Shown in pieces: positions 1 to 8,170 of a stretch of DNA of 45,514 nt. How positions within the stretch are numbered: position 1 is the first letter of the stretch; every line of letters begins with the position of its first letter. A model generated the notes under the pieces. The model searched no databases, was not told where the DNA came from, and saw only the letters and a list, made by a program, of their open reading frames with translations. Origin of the DNA: Candidatus Kuenenia stuttgartensis (lineage in GTDB: Bacteria > Planctomycetota > UBA11346); assembly GCA_945876185.1 (NCBI GenBank), contig CAMCMZ010000027.1, positions 1 to 45,514 on the forward strand. The letters are read 5' to 3'. Position numbers and translations under genes: made by a program.

Positions 1-128
1 GACAGGCGTTCAGCGCGTGGGAAAGTCGAGAGAGGCTCATGAGGCCCGACCCGATTTTTCGCCGCTGAAGTCAAGGTCTATTTTCCAATAAAGCTACATT
101 CATAATCGACTGTATCACATGGGCTTAC

Positions 129-143
129 GCGTTAACTTAACGC
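129..143. repeat. 15-bp perfect palindrome GCGTTAA-C-TTAACGC
   Basis: Seven-base arms are separated by a single central C. It lies about 255 bp upstream of the first ATPase start and about 220 bp upstream of its probable -35 box. It could be an operator or part of a decayed mobile-element end; nothing in the sequence decides between these. Confidence 0.5.
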
Positions 144-361
144 CATTGAGGCGGGGGGGGCGAACCCAGCCTATGGGCTCATCTGCACGTCGAGTCCGGT
201 AGTAGAACCATGCCACGCTGGCCCCGTTGTCGGCGTAGATGAAGGACCGGCGCCCGGCCGACCCGATATTGATCCGATGAAGGATGGCTGTGTGCGAGGA
301 GGGTTGATACATTGGACCAAAATATCACTTTAAGAATGATGTCGTATTAGAAATGACGTAC

Positions 362-390
362 TTGACATTATCTGCAGTTTTTCGTACCAC
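362..390 (+). promoter_or_regulatory. Probable sigma-70-type promoter of the ATPase pair, near-leaderless
   Basis: A perfect TTGACA (362-367) is followed by a 17-base spacer and a weak -10, TACCAC (385-390). Transcription would start near 396-398, right at the ATG at 399. That fits the absence of any Shine-Dalgarno sequence before that gene. A weaker alternative is TTGGAC (312-317), 17 bases, AATGAT (335-340), which would give a normal leader. Confidence 0.4.
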
Positions 391-398
391 ATTCGCCC

Positions 399-1565
399 AT
401 GAGCACCACACCATCACTCCACTCCGTCATTGGTCGGGATCATTTCATTACCGAAACATGGGCGGCGCTCGAACGCAAGAGCCTTTACATGAACGACTTG
501 CGACGCATAGGAAAAACGAGGATCATCAGGAGGATGCACGCAGAACCCCTCGCGGGTTGGCTGTCGTCGTTTTCCGACCTTGAGGGTACCCACACAGCTG
601 AGGAGTTCGCAGCACGGGTCTATAAAGACTCGACAGCGGTGTTGACGACAAAAAAGTGGGCCCTGAGGAAGATGTCGGCATTGCTGGGAAGAGTCGCGGG
701 GACGGAACTGATGGGCGTCCTCAAGTTGCCGGACGGTCAGCCCGCCCCGTGGAAGGAGGTGTTGCGGACGACCTTCGAGGACATTTCAGATGTCCTGGAC
801 CAACAGCCCGAAGGCACCCGGATGGTCTTCTTCTGGGACGAGGTGCCGTTCATGCTCGACAATATCGCCAATAAACAGGGCAAGGACCACGCAGCCCAGG
901 TGCTCGACCTCCTGCGCGAACTGTCGCAGCGTCACGACCGTATCCGTCTGCTGCTCACCGGTTCCATCGGCATTCATCACGTCCTGGGCAGTTTGTGGAG
1001 CGGTGGCTACAAAGGTTCACCACTCAATCACATGGACCTTATCCAACCCGGACCGTTGGCGCCGGAAGATGCGAAGGAGTTTGCGACCTCAGTGATCGTT
1101 CGTCGTCGCCTGCGCTGCGCGGATAAAGGGGCGTGTGCTGAAACCTTGTCGACGCTGGCCAGCCACGTGCCGTTTTACATCGAAAAGCTCACTGCGTGCC
1201 TGCCTCTGGATACCGACCTGACTCCAACGCACATCCAGCAGGCGCTCGACCACGTGCTCACCTCCGTCCACAACGACTGGGATCTCGACTACTATTTCAG
1301 GCGGGTGGAAGTCGTGTTTCCCAAAACGAAAAAACTCGTGCTGGTGATACTCGACACCATCGCCGGCTCCGCCGCGGCAGCGCTTTCGTTTCAAGAGATC
1401 CGGCAACAGGTCAGTGCCCACATGATCGTGGATGACGACGAAGTCCTGCGCGAGCATCTCAAGCTGCTCGGCATGGACCACTACCTCGTGCGGGGGGCAA
1501 ACGGCTACCGGTTCTACCTCCCGCTCATCCACCGTTGGTGGAAGATCTCCCGCGAACTGAAGTGA
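399..1565 (+). CDS. AAA/STAND-like ATPase with C-terminal winged helix (first of a tandem pair)
   Basis: This 388-residue protein resembles the 'archaeal ATPase-like' P-loop NTPases. It opens with the usual short lead 'VIGRDHFI' (10-17). The P-loop at 33-40 reads DLRRIGKT, so the first glycine of GxxxxGKT is replaced by Asp, while G38, K39 and T40 are kept. Walker B is MVFFWDEVP (142-150, D147 E148) and a sensor-1-like strand is LLLTGS (185-190). The last ~85 residues look like a winged helix ending in a YRFYLPLIHRWW-type motif common in this group. No Shine-Dalgarno precedes ATG 399, in line with a near-leaderless transcript. The downstream ATPase starts 15 bases after the stop, so the two are almost surely co-transcribed. 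The substrate is unknown; a role in defence, regulation or DNA transactions is inference. Confidence 0.8.
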   Translation: MSTTPSLHSVIGRDHFITETWAALERKSLYMNDLRRIGKTRIIRRMHAEPLAGWLSSFSDLEGTHTAEEFAARVYKDSTAVLTTKKWALRKMSALLGRVAGTELMGVLKLPDGQPAPWKEVLRTTFEDISDVLDQQPEGTRMVFFWDEVPFMLDNIANKQGKDHAAQVLDLLRELSQRHDRIRLLLTGSIGIHHVLGSLWSGGYKGSPLNHMDLIQPGPLAPEDAKEFATSVIVRRRLRCADKGACAETLSTLASHVPFYIEKLTACLPLDTDLTPTHIQQALDHVLTSVHNDWDLDYYFRRVEVVFPKTKKLVLVILDTIAGSAAAALSFQEIRQQVSAHMIVDDDEVLREHLKLLGMDHYLVRGANGYRFYLPLIHRWWKISRELK

Positions 1566-1580
1566 AGGAGAACCCTCGCC

Positions 1581-3812
1581 ATGCGCCACGAACGCCCCTT
1601 CCTCAGTTATTTCTCTCCACAGTGGACCAACCCGGACTACCTGGAATCCATCCTCGTCCAGCGCGGCGGGCTGTTGGCGGAAAGTGTGGCCGCAGTACGG
1701 GACAGCGTGCTCACGGACCGGCGGCATCACCTGCTGTTTGTCGGCCCACGGGGCGCGGGAAAGACGCATCTGGTCACTCTCATCCAGCACCGCCTGAGCC
1801 AGGATGCCGCGCTCACCGACCGTCTGCGGGTGGCCTGGCTGAATGAAGACGAGACCGCCACCAGCTTCCTGCGCCTGCTCATCGCCATCTATCGCAGCCT
1901 CAACGAGCGCTACCCGGGGGAGTTCCCCAGGACGACGATCGCCAACCTGGCTGGAAAAGATCCCTCCCTTGCCCAAGAGCAGCTCACCCACGCGCTGCTG
2001 CGCGACCTCGGAGGGCGGATGATCGTCTGCCTCATGGAGAATCTCGACGGCCTCTTCCGTAATCTCAGCGTGGTAGAGCAGCGAAACTGGCGGGCCTTCC
2101 TGCAAAATCACCCAGTTGTCGTCATCGTAGGCACCGCCCAGGCGCTGTTCGACGGCATCGCGAACCACGATGAGCCGTTCTTCGGCTTCTTCGATACCCG
2201 CCACATCCAACCGCTCTCGGTGGAAGATGCTCGCACCCTGCTGGAGCGCATCGCCACCCTGCATGGGCGCACGGACCTGGCTGAGTTTCTTCGCACCCCC
2301 AAAGGACGCGCCCGCGTCGATGCCATCCGTGCCCTGGCCGGGGGAAATCCCCGCCTGTACCTCATCTTCTCCGACCTGTTGGGGAATGCCGCCGCCCTCG
2401 ATGATCTGGTGCGTCCATTCGAAGAGTTGGTGGACCGCCAGCTCACCAGCTACTATCAAGAGCGCCTACGCTGGCTCAGCCCGCAGCAACGCGAGATCGT
2501 CCAGTTCCTGTGCCGGGCCCGCAGTCCGGTGCCAGTGAAGCACATCGCCGAGGGCCTGTTCACCACCCACAACTCCATCACCGGCCAACTCAAGCAACTG
2601 CGCGAGTTCCGCTACGTGGACAGCCAGCCGTTGGGCCGTGAGGTCTTCTACGAACTCGCCGAGCCGCTGATGCGTCTGGCGCTTCAGGTCAAGGAAACGC
2701 ACGACCGCCGCCCACTCGCCCTCATTGTCGATTTTCTGCGCATCTGGCATGAGCCACAGGAACTCGCCGAACGCCTTGCCCAATGCCCCATCGATTCCCT
2801 TGCCCGCACCTATCTGGAAACCGCCCAACATCTCCAGCTCACCGGACCCAATCTGCGCCACGAACTGTTTCGCCACGACCTCGAACGCCTTGGGGAAAAA
2901 CGGTGCGATGATATCACCCTGGAAAAGGCCAGTAGTGTCGCTGAAGATGGTCAAGTTGCTGATGTGACCCGCCTCGGACGTATCCTGGGTGATCGTGAAG
3001 AATGGGACGCTGCGATCCGGGTCTTCACCCGGTTGATCGAACGGGAAAACGCTCACCCAACCGAAGTCGCCTCAGCGCTAATAAACCGGGGCGTCACGCA
3101 CGGACAAGCCGGGCGAACTTTCGAGGAAATTGCCGACTATACCCGCGCCATCGAATTGCCCGGTGCTCCGCCTGAGGAGATCGCCCGGGCGTTCGTCAAC
3201 CGGGGCGTCAGGCACGGGCAAACGGGGCGGTTTGCCGATGCCATCGCCGACTACACCCGCGCCATCGAACTGCCTGGGGCTTCGCCAGATCTGATCGCCA
3301 AAGCGCTTTTCAACCGGGCGATGCGCACCTATACCCAGCGCCAACATGAAGCCGTGCTGCGTGATCTCAGCCAGGTGTTCACGCTGCCGGATGAACAGGT
3401 CGTCCGGGACATCCTCACCCCACGTCTTCACTTCACTGCACGCATCATCGTCACCGCCACGTTCGCGGTGACCACCGAGGCCGTTCGCTGGACGCGTCTT
3501 CTCACGGAATTCGTCGGGCATATCGCCCGCTTCGGCGGCCTGACTCAACTGGGGGATGCTGTGGTGAAGCACCTGCCCATCCTGGCCACCAGTCCTCTCA
3601 ACCATGCCGCCTGGGATGCTTGGGTCACCGCTTGGGAATCGGCCCGCGCGGCCCTACCAGAGCAACACCAGGACCAACTCGACATTCCCTTGCGTCTGCT
3701 GCGCACCGGCATCGCCTGGCTGAAGACGAAGGACGACGGCCACCTTCTGACCTTGATCCGGGAGGAGCGCCGCCTCCTGCGTGAAGTGCTGGAGTTGCCA
3801 CCGGAGCAGTAG
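1581..3812 (+). CDS. AAA/STAND-like ATPase with winged helix and TPR repeats (second of the pair)
   Basis: This protein has 743 residues. A canonical P-loop GPRGAGKT lies at 55-62, a Walker-B-like strand IVCLMENLDGLF at 148-159, a sensor-1-like VVVIVGT at 179-185, and a GGNPRLYL motif (254-261) typical of this NTPase group. A winged-helix region follows at about 300-372. After a helical linker there are TPR-like repeats at about 470-610, including two near-identical units ending in DYTRAIELPGA (519-529 and 557-567). The C-terminus is helical. This is the STAND-type plan of NTPase, HTH and superstructure-forming repeats. AAGGAG at 1565-1570 overlaps the stop of the upstream gene and gives a good ribosome site 10 bases before ATG 1581, which fixes the start. 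The two ATPases are not close copies of each other. No nuclease or other effector domain was recognised. Confidence 0.8.
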   Translation: MRHERPFLSYFSPQWTNPDYLESILVQRGGLLAESVAAVRDSVLTDRRHHLLFVGPRGAGKTHLVTLIQHRLSQDAALTDRLRVAWLNEDETATSFLRLLIAIYRSLNERYPGEFPRTTIANLAGKDPSLAQEQLTHALLRDLGGRMIVCLMENLDGLFRNLSVVEQRNWRAFLQNHPVVVIVGTAQALFDGIANHDEPFFGFFDTRHIQPLSVEDARTLLERIATLHGRTDLAEFLRTPKGRARVDAIRALAGGNPRLYLIFSDLLGNAAALDDLVRPFEELVDRQLTSYYQERLRWLSPQQREIVQFLCRARSPVPVKHIAEGLFTTHNSITGQLKQLREFRYVDSQPLGREVFYELAEPLMRLALQVKETHDRRPLALIVDFLRIWHEPQELAERLAQCPIDSLARTYLETAQHLQLTGPNLRHELFRHDLERLGEKRCDDITLEKASSVAEDGQVADVTRLGRILGDREEWDAAIRVFTRLIERENAHPTEVASALINRGVTHGQAGRTFEEIADYTRAIELPGAPPEEIARAFVNRGVRHGQTGRFADAIADYTRAIELPGASPDLIAKALFNRAMRTYTQRQHEAVLRDLSQVFTLPDEQVVRDILTPRLHFTARIIVTATFAVTTEAVRWTRLLTEFVGHIARFGGLTQLGDAVVKHLPILATSPLNHAAWDAWVTAWESARAALPEQHQDQLDIPLRLLRTGIAWLKTKDDGHLLTLIREERRLLREVLELPPEQ

Positions 3813-3854
3813 CAGACCACTGACGTTGCGCTCGGTCACGTGATCTAGGCCAGA

Positions 3855-3878
3855 GCCGGCTGTCCGCTGCGGACCGGC
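3855..3878. terminator. Hairpin after the ATPase pair
   Basis: GTCCG (3862-3866) and CGGAC (3870-3874) form a stem with a 3-base loop, extended by GCCG (3855-3858) with CGGC (3875-3878). It lies between the stop of the second ATPase and the start of the ABC transporter gene. There is no T-tract, so it is only a candidate terminator or mRNA-stabilising structure. Confidence 0.35.
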
Positions 3879-3922
3879 GTCCGGGCTTCCGGGATTCGTC
3901 TTGGCATCTAGCATCCCCGTCC

Positions 3923-4801
3923 ATGAACGACGCACCCATCCTGCGCACGGTCGGCCTGGGCAAGCGCTACGCCGATTTCTGGGGCCGGGCTCGGGTCACC
4001 GCCCTGGCGGACCTGAACCTGGAGGTCCGACCTGGCGAGGTCTTCGGCCTGCTCGGGCCGAACGGCTCTGGCAAGACTACGACGATAAAGCTGCTCTTGG
4101 GTCTTCTGCGCCCCAGCACTGGCGACGCCTTCGTGTTCGGACGCGATCCCTCTGACCGCGAGGTTAAACGTCGCATCGGCTACCTGCCGGAAGAAACCTA
4201 CCTGTACCGCTTTTTGAACGCCGACGAGACGCTGGCGTTCTTCGGCCGGATCTTCGGCCTTGAAGCGACGGTCATCCGCGAACGCAGTGAAAAGCTGATC
4301 CAGCGCGTCGGTCTGGCCCAGGCCCGGCGGCGCCGGCTGGGCGAATATTCCAAGGGCATGGCGCGCCGGCTCGGCCTCGCCCAGGCGCTGATCAACGATC
4401 CCGACCTGGTCATCCTCGATGAGCCGACCTCGGGCCTGGATCCGATCGGCTCTGCCGAGGTCAAGGAACTCATCGTCGAACTGAAGCGCGCTGGCAAGAC
4501 GGTGTTGCTGTGCAGTCATCTCCTGGCTGATGTCGAAGACGTCTGCGACCGCATCGCGGTGCTGCACCAGGGCAAGCTGCTCGAATGCGGCACGGTCGAG
4601 GAACTACTGCGCGATGATCGCCGGGTGATGGTCGAGCTGGAGGAACCGGGCGAGGCGGTGCTCGCCGGAGTGCGCGCTGCTGCCGGCGACCGCCTGCGCA
4701 GCATCGCGCCGCCGCGTGAACGCCTGGAAGCCCGCTTCCGTCGCATCATCGCCGCCGCCGATGGACGCGGTCCCGGCCAACCGCCCGCAAGCGAAGCCTG
4801 A
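3923..4801 (+). CDS. ABC transporter ATP-binding protein (ABC-2/exporter type)
   Basis: This 292-residue nucleotide-binding subunit powers the membrane subunit encoded next. Walker A is GPNGSGKT (45-52), the signature loop is YSKGMARRL (142-150) with YSKGM in place of LSGGQ, and Walker B with D-loop is LVILDEPTSGLDP (162-174). The H-loop histidine is in LLCSHLL (about 203-209). The YSKGM signature and the C-terminal ~60-residue tail are typical of ATPases paired with ABC-2 permeases (drug, polysaccharide, copper-nitrosyl NosF-type and gliding exporters). The stop is five bases before the next start, which indicates an operon. The substrate cannot be read from the sequence. Confidence 0.9.
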   Translation: MNDAPILRTVGLGKRYADFWGRARVTALADLNLEVRPGEVFGLLGPNGSGKTTTIKLLLGLLRPSTGDAFVFGRDPSDREVKRRIGYLPEETYLYRFLNADETLAFFGRIFGLEATVIRERSEKLIQRVGLAQARRRRLGEYSKGMARRLGLAQALINDPDLVILDEPTSGLDPIGSAEVKELIVELKRAGKTVLLCSHLLADVEDVCDRIAVLHQGKLLECGTVEELLRDDRRVMVELEEPGEAVLAGVRAAAGDRLRSIAPPRERLEARFRRIIAAADGRGPGQPPASEA

Positions 4802-4806
4802 ACCGC

Positions 4807-6114
4807 ATGTTTTCAGTGATTTTCCAAAGCTGGCGCGCCCTGGCGGGGCTGAGCGTGCGCGAGGCCACCCGATCCGGGTTGTGGTGGGCGGTGGCCGCTG
4901 CGGCGGTCGCGATGGCGATCGCCGCCCTCAGACTTGGCGCGGTCGACGAAGCCTCGCGGTTGAAACTGGCGGTGGTGGTGGTGACCAGCGGCTCAGCCTT
5001 CGTCGCCACCCTGCTCGCGGTGCTGCTCGCTTCAGCGCAGCTGCGCCGCGACCTGGAATCGAAAAGCATCATCGGCGTGCTGGCGAAGCCGACCTCGCGC
5101 CTGGGTTATCTGCTCGGACGCTGGACCGGGGTGCTCGCCTGGATCGCGCTCGCGCTCGTCGTGCTCGCGGCGATCGGCAGCGGCGCGGCCGGGATCCTGT
5201 GGCGCGGCCATGGCGGCGTGCCGGATGCGCGCCAGGTGGTTGCGGCCAGCGATTGGAGCCGGATCACCCTGAGCGGCGAGGTGGTCGCCATCCCGGCCGC
5301 GCAGACCCGGCTCGGACTCGCGGGATCCTCCGGCGAGGGCGTGCGCTGGCGCCTGGAACATCTTGGCCGTGCCCCAGCCGAAGGTTTCGAACTCCTGCTG
5401 CGCGCCCGGGTGCGCGGTGAGGACTTCGACGGCAGTCAGCGTTGTGCGGTGGAGATCACCGCCTGGCCGGGCAACGACAGCGCCAAGGCGCAGGCGCTGT
5501 CGCTCGATCCCGCCTCGCCCTATGGCAAGGACACCAGCGGGCGCGGCGCGGTCGTCCTCGCTGACATCGAAGACGCGCGCAACGACCTTGGCCAGGACTG
5601 GGCCCGGTTGCGCCTGCCCGCCGCCTGCATCGCACGGGACGGCAGCGCCACCGTGCAATTGGCGCGCAAGACGCCGATCCCACTCATGTTCAATCGTGCC
5701 GATTCACTGGTGGTGGCGCAGCCAGGAGGGGGCCTGTTCATCAATCTGGTGCGCGCCGCCGGGGTGCAGCTCGCCATCGCCGGCATGCTCGCGGCCTGCA
5801 CCCTGCTCATCGCCATGCATGCCCGCATCGCGGTCGCGGTGCTCGGCGGCCTGACCCTGGTGGTCGCGGGCAGTGCGGTCAGCACCATTCCCGACCTGCT
5901 CGAATACCACAACCCGTCCGCGCCGACACGGCGTTTGCTGGAACTCGCACTGGTGGTCGTGCCGGACTTTGACCGGGTCAACACGGCGGCGCAGCTTGCT
6001 GGTGGCAAGCAGGTGACCTGGGCGGCGGTGGGCTGGGCCTGGGCCTATTTCGGTGCCTTTTCCACGGTCTTCCTTGGTCTTGCCTGGTTCGGGCTGGCCC
6101 GGCACGAGGTCTGA
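4807..6114 (+). CDS. ABC-2-type transporter permease
   Basis: This 435-residue integral membrane partner of the preceding ATPase has hydrophobic segments near residues 25-45, 57-80, 103-128, 311-332, 337-357 and 400-430. Between the third and fourth lies a large hydrophilic domain (about 130-305), probably outside the cytoplasm. A 'RRDLESKSIIGVLAKP' stretch (79-94) follows the second helix; such a cytosolic coupling motif is common in ABC-2 permeases. It starts five bases after the ATPase and ends two bases before the next gene, so the three are one transcription unit. Substrate unknown. Confidence 0.8.
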   Translation: MFSVIFQSWRALAGLSVREATRSGLWWAVAAAAVAMAIAALRLGAVDEASRLKLAVVVVTSGSAFVATLLAVLLASAQLRRDLESKSIIGVLAKPTSRLGYLLGRWTGVLAWIALALVVLAAIGSGAAGILWRGHGGVPDARQVVAASDWSRITLSGEVVAIPAAQTRLGLAGSSGEGVRWRLEHLGRAPAEGFELLLRARVRGEDFDGSQRCAVEITAWPGNDSAKAQALSLDPASPYGKDTSGRGAVVLADIEDARNDLGQDWARLRLPAACIARDGSATVQLARKTPIPLMFNRADSLVVAQPGGGLFINLVRAAGVQLAIAGMLAACTLLIAMHARIAVAVLGGLTLVVAGSAVSTIPDLLEYHNPSAPTRRLLELALVVVPDFDRVNTAAQLAGGKQVTWAAVGWAWAYFGAFSTVFLGLAWFGLARHEV

Positions 6115-6116
6115 AC

Positions 6117-7184
6117 ATGGCCCTGTCCCGTATCATCGGCCTGCGCACCGCCGCCATCGGCCTCGCGCTGCTTATCGCGGCGCAGCTGGTCGCCTCGTTC
6201 CTGATCGCGCCGCGCCGCGCCGCCATCGTGCCCAACGCCGAGATCCACCAGGCCCTCACCCCGGGCGAGTTCGCCGGCACCCTGATGCTGGGCGGCTTCC
6301 GCGGCCTCGCCTGCGATCTGCTGTGGATGCGCGCCGACGGGGCGAAGCAGGCCGGGCGATTCTACGAATACGTGGCGCTGTACGGCGCGATCAGCCGGAT
6401 CCAGCCGCGCTTCGAGCTGGTCTGGGAATACCTGGCCTACGACATGGTCTACAACTTGCCGGCCCAGATCGAGGACCGCCAGAGCAAGTGGGCCTGGTAT
6501 GTGGCCGGGGTCAGCGCCAATGCGCGCGGCCTTGAGCGCAATCCCGGCAGCGAACGGCTGGCCGCACACCTTGCCTTCCTGTTCATGCATCGCACCGACG
6601 ACGCGGGTTTCACTACCGATTTCGCCGCTCGTGACTGGCGCCCGGTGCTTGCCCCGGCGGTGGCGGCGGTGAACCGCGCCCTGCCGGCCGACCGCCGCCT
6701 CGACCTCGACCTCAGTCCCGGACGGACCAGTTTCGCGCTTGCCGCCGACTTCTATGCCCTGGCGGTGCGGATCGGCGAGACTCAGCGCTATCCGGTGATC
6801 GCAACGCGGCGGCGCAGCATTCCCCTGGCGCTCGAATTCGACGGCAACCTGTACCACGGCAAGGGCGAGCATCGCCGGGCCCTGCTGCGCTGGCTTGATG
6901 CCTTGGCGGTCTGGCAGAGCGAACTGGCCTGGATCGCTAGTCCCCCCGATTACGTCAGCCGCGATCACCTGCGTTGGAGCAGCGACATTTCCGTCAAGAA
7001 TGAGGGTCGGCTGCGCCGGCGCGCCGCTTTATTGGCGGAACGCCTGGCGCCGACGCCCGAAACGGGCAAGGCCGCGGCAATGCTTGTCGAGGAACGCCGC
7101 TACGCTGAGGCCCGAACCGCTTTGACGGCACCCGGCTGGCGCGACGCGGTGGCGACCGGCCGCATCCGTTGGCTGGGGGAATGA
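6117..7184 (+). CDS. Conserved membrane-anchored protein of the GGFRGLA...DLLWMRA type
   Basis: This 355-residue protein has one N-terminal hydrophobic anchor (about 8-30); the rest is predicted outside the membrane. Residues 58-75 read GGFRGLACDLLWMRADGA, followed by IQPRFELVWEYLAYDM. From memory, proteins with this pattern occur in planctomycetes and related phyla, often beside ABC-2 transporter genes and with degenerate TPR-like helices. The function is unknown; an accessory role for the adjacent exporter is inferred from the two-base spacing. The stop codon overlaps the ribF start (ATGA), implying translational coupling. Confidence 0.65.
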   Translation: MALSRIIGLRTAAIGLALLIAAQLVASFLIAPRRAAIVPNAEIHQALTPGEFAGTLMLGGFRGLACDLLWMRADGAKQAGRFYEYVALYGAISRIQPRFELVWEYLAYDMVYNLPAQIEDRQSKWAWYVAGVSANARGLERNPGSERLAAHLAFLFMHRTDDAGFTTDFAARDWRPVLAPAVAAVNRALPADRRLDLDLSPGRTSFALAADFYALAVRIGETQRYPVIATRRRSIPLALEFDGNLYHGKGEHRRALLRWLDALAVWQSELAWIASPPDYVSRDHLRWSSDISVKNEGRLRRRAALLAERLAPTPETGKAAAMLVEERRYAEARTALTAPGWRDAVATGRIRWLGE

Positions 7185-8083
7185 TGGCGGACGATCCACC
7201 GGATATGACGGGAACGGAACCACTGGCCCAGCGGGCCGCTCTCTGCATCGGCAAGTTCGATGCACTGCATCGCGGTCATCGCTCCCTGGTCGAGGCTGCG
7301 CGGCAGTTCGGGCCGCCCGGCCTGCTCAGTTTCACCGGTATGGCCGAGGTCCTGGGTTGGCCGCCGCGTCAACCTCTGGTCGCACCATCAGAACGCGCTG
7401 GCGTGTTGCGCGCCTGGGATTGCGCCGAAGTTTTCCTGCCTTTCACCCAGGTCCAGCCGCTGGACGCGGCGGCGTTCATCGCCCTGGTGCGCAACCGCTT
7501 CGATCCGGTGGCGCTGGTCGTGGGGGATGACTTCCGCGGTGGACGTGGACGTTCCACCGATGCCGACACCCTGGCCGCTGTCGCCCGCGACCAGGGCTTG
7601 CCATTGATCATCGTCCCACGCCTGTCCGACTCCGTTGGGCCGATTTCGTCCAGCCGCATTCGGGAACGGCTCACCGCCGGTGACGTCGCTGGACTGGCTG
7701 CATTGTCCGGCCGCCCTCACCGCCTGGTCGGCACCGTCGCACGCGGCGACGGTCGCGGTCGGCAACTGGGTTTTCCCACCGCCAATTGCGCCAAGCGCGA
7801 GAACGCTGAACCCGCCCAAGGCGTCTACGCCGCCTGGGCCGAGGTCTTAGGCCAACGCCTACCTGCTGCGGTCAACGTCGGCCGCCTGCCCAGCGTGGCC
7901 CCCGACCGCCCCCTGACGGTCGAGGCGCACCTCCTCGACTGGACCGGCGACTGTTACGGCCAGCGGCTGGTCCTGGAATTCGTCGAGCGCATCCGCGCTG
8001 AACAGCGCTTCCCCGACTTGGCTGCGCTTGCGGCCCAGATCCGCCAGGATGTCACGCTCGCCGGGAACATCCTGGACGTGTAG
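7181..8083 (+). CDS. ribF: Bifunctional riboflavin kinase / FAD synthetase
   Basis: RibF converts riboflavin to FMN and then to FAD, the flavins needed for instance by NuoF. The protein has about 300 residues, normal for the family. The N-terminal nucleotidyltransferase has GKFDALHRGH (24-33) and SSSRIR (156-161). The C-terminal flavokinase domain begins with the GRQLGFPTAN motif (193-202). I chose ATG 7181, which overlaps the upstream TGA; ATG 7184 directly follows and TTG 7169 is also in frame. A G-rich stretch just upstream (7174-7179) is the only possible ribosome site. The overlap with the anchored-protein gene suggests one operon from the ABC transporter onward. Confidence 0.93.
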   Translation: MMADDPPDMTGTEPLAQRAALCIGKFDALHRGHRSLVEAARQFGPPGLLSFTGMAEVLGWPPRQPLVAPSERAGVLRAWDCAEVFLPFTQVQPLDAAAFIALVRNRFDPVALVVGDDFRGGRGRSTDADTLAAVARDQGLPLIIVPRLSDSVGPISSSRIRERLTAGDVAGLAALSGRPHRLVGTVARGDGRGRQLGFPTANCAKRENAEPAQGVYAAWAEVLGQRLPAAVNVGRLPSVAPDRPLTVEAHLLDWTGDCYGQRLVLEFVERIRAEQRFPDLAALAAQIRQDVTLAGNILDV

Positions 8084-8091
8084 TTGCAGGA

Positions 8092-8108
8092 TTCCGGATC
8101 CTCCGGAA
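8092..8108. terminator. Hairpin between convergent ribF and the thioesterase gene
   Basis: TTCCGG (8092-8097), a 5-base loop, and CCGGAA (8103-8108) form a perfect 6-bp stem nine bases after the ribF stop. It sits between two convergent genes, so it could end both transcripts. No T-tract follows on either strand. Confidence 0.45.
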
Positions 8109-8170
8109 CAATACGTGAGCAGGTGAGTATCAGTCTGGACCCCTGCACGGCACGCAGCTTACCTGGCAGA

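Larger units (their letters stand above)
1..398. other. Gene-poor, AT-richer left flank
   Basis: No convincing gene is seen here. The stretch is richer in A and T than the rest of the window, especially at 60-120 and 313-398. It holds a run of eight G (153-160), a perfect 15-bp palindrome at 129-143, and a probable promoter close to the first ATPase gene. A 65-codon open frame on the minus strand (312 down to 115) has no ribosome binding site and no recognisable family, so I do not call it. The composition shift fits the edge of an acquired segment, but no integrase, tRNA or terminal repeat was found to prove it. Confidence 0.5.

Noticed and set aside
150-240. tRNA- or tmRNA-like look on the minus strand (GGGTTCGCCCC, 'ADNGASVA' in one frame)
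   Set aside because: The T-arm stem has a mismatch, no consistent acceptor or anticodon stem can be drawn, and there is no CCA-like end or tmRNA 5' motif.
115-312. 65-codon minus-strand open frame in the left flank
   Set aside because: It has no ribosome site, odd composition, reads through a G-run and palindrome, and matches no family I know.
1089-2459. 456-codon minus-strand frame opposite the ATPase genes
   Set aside because: It is antisense to two convincing ATPases, crosses their boundary, and has no domain; it is a product of high GC content.
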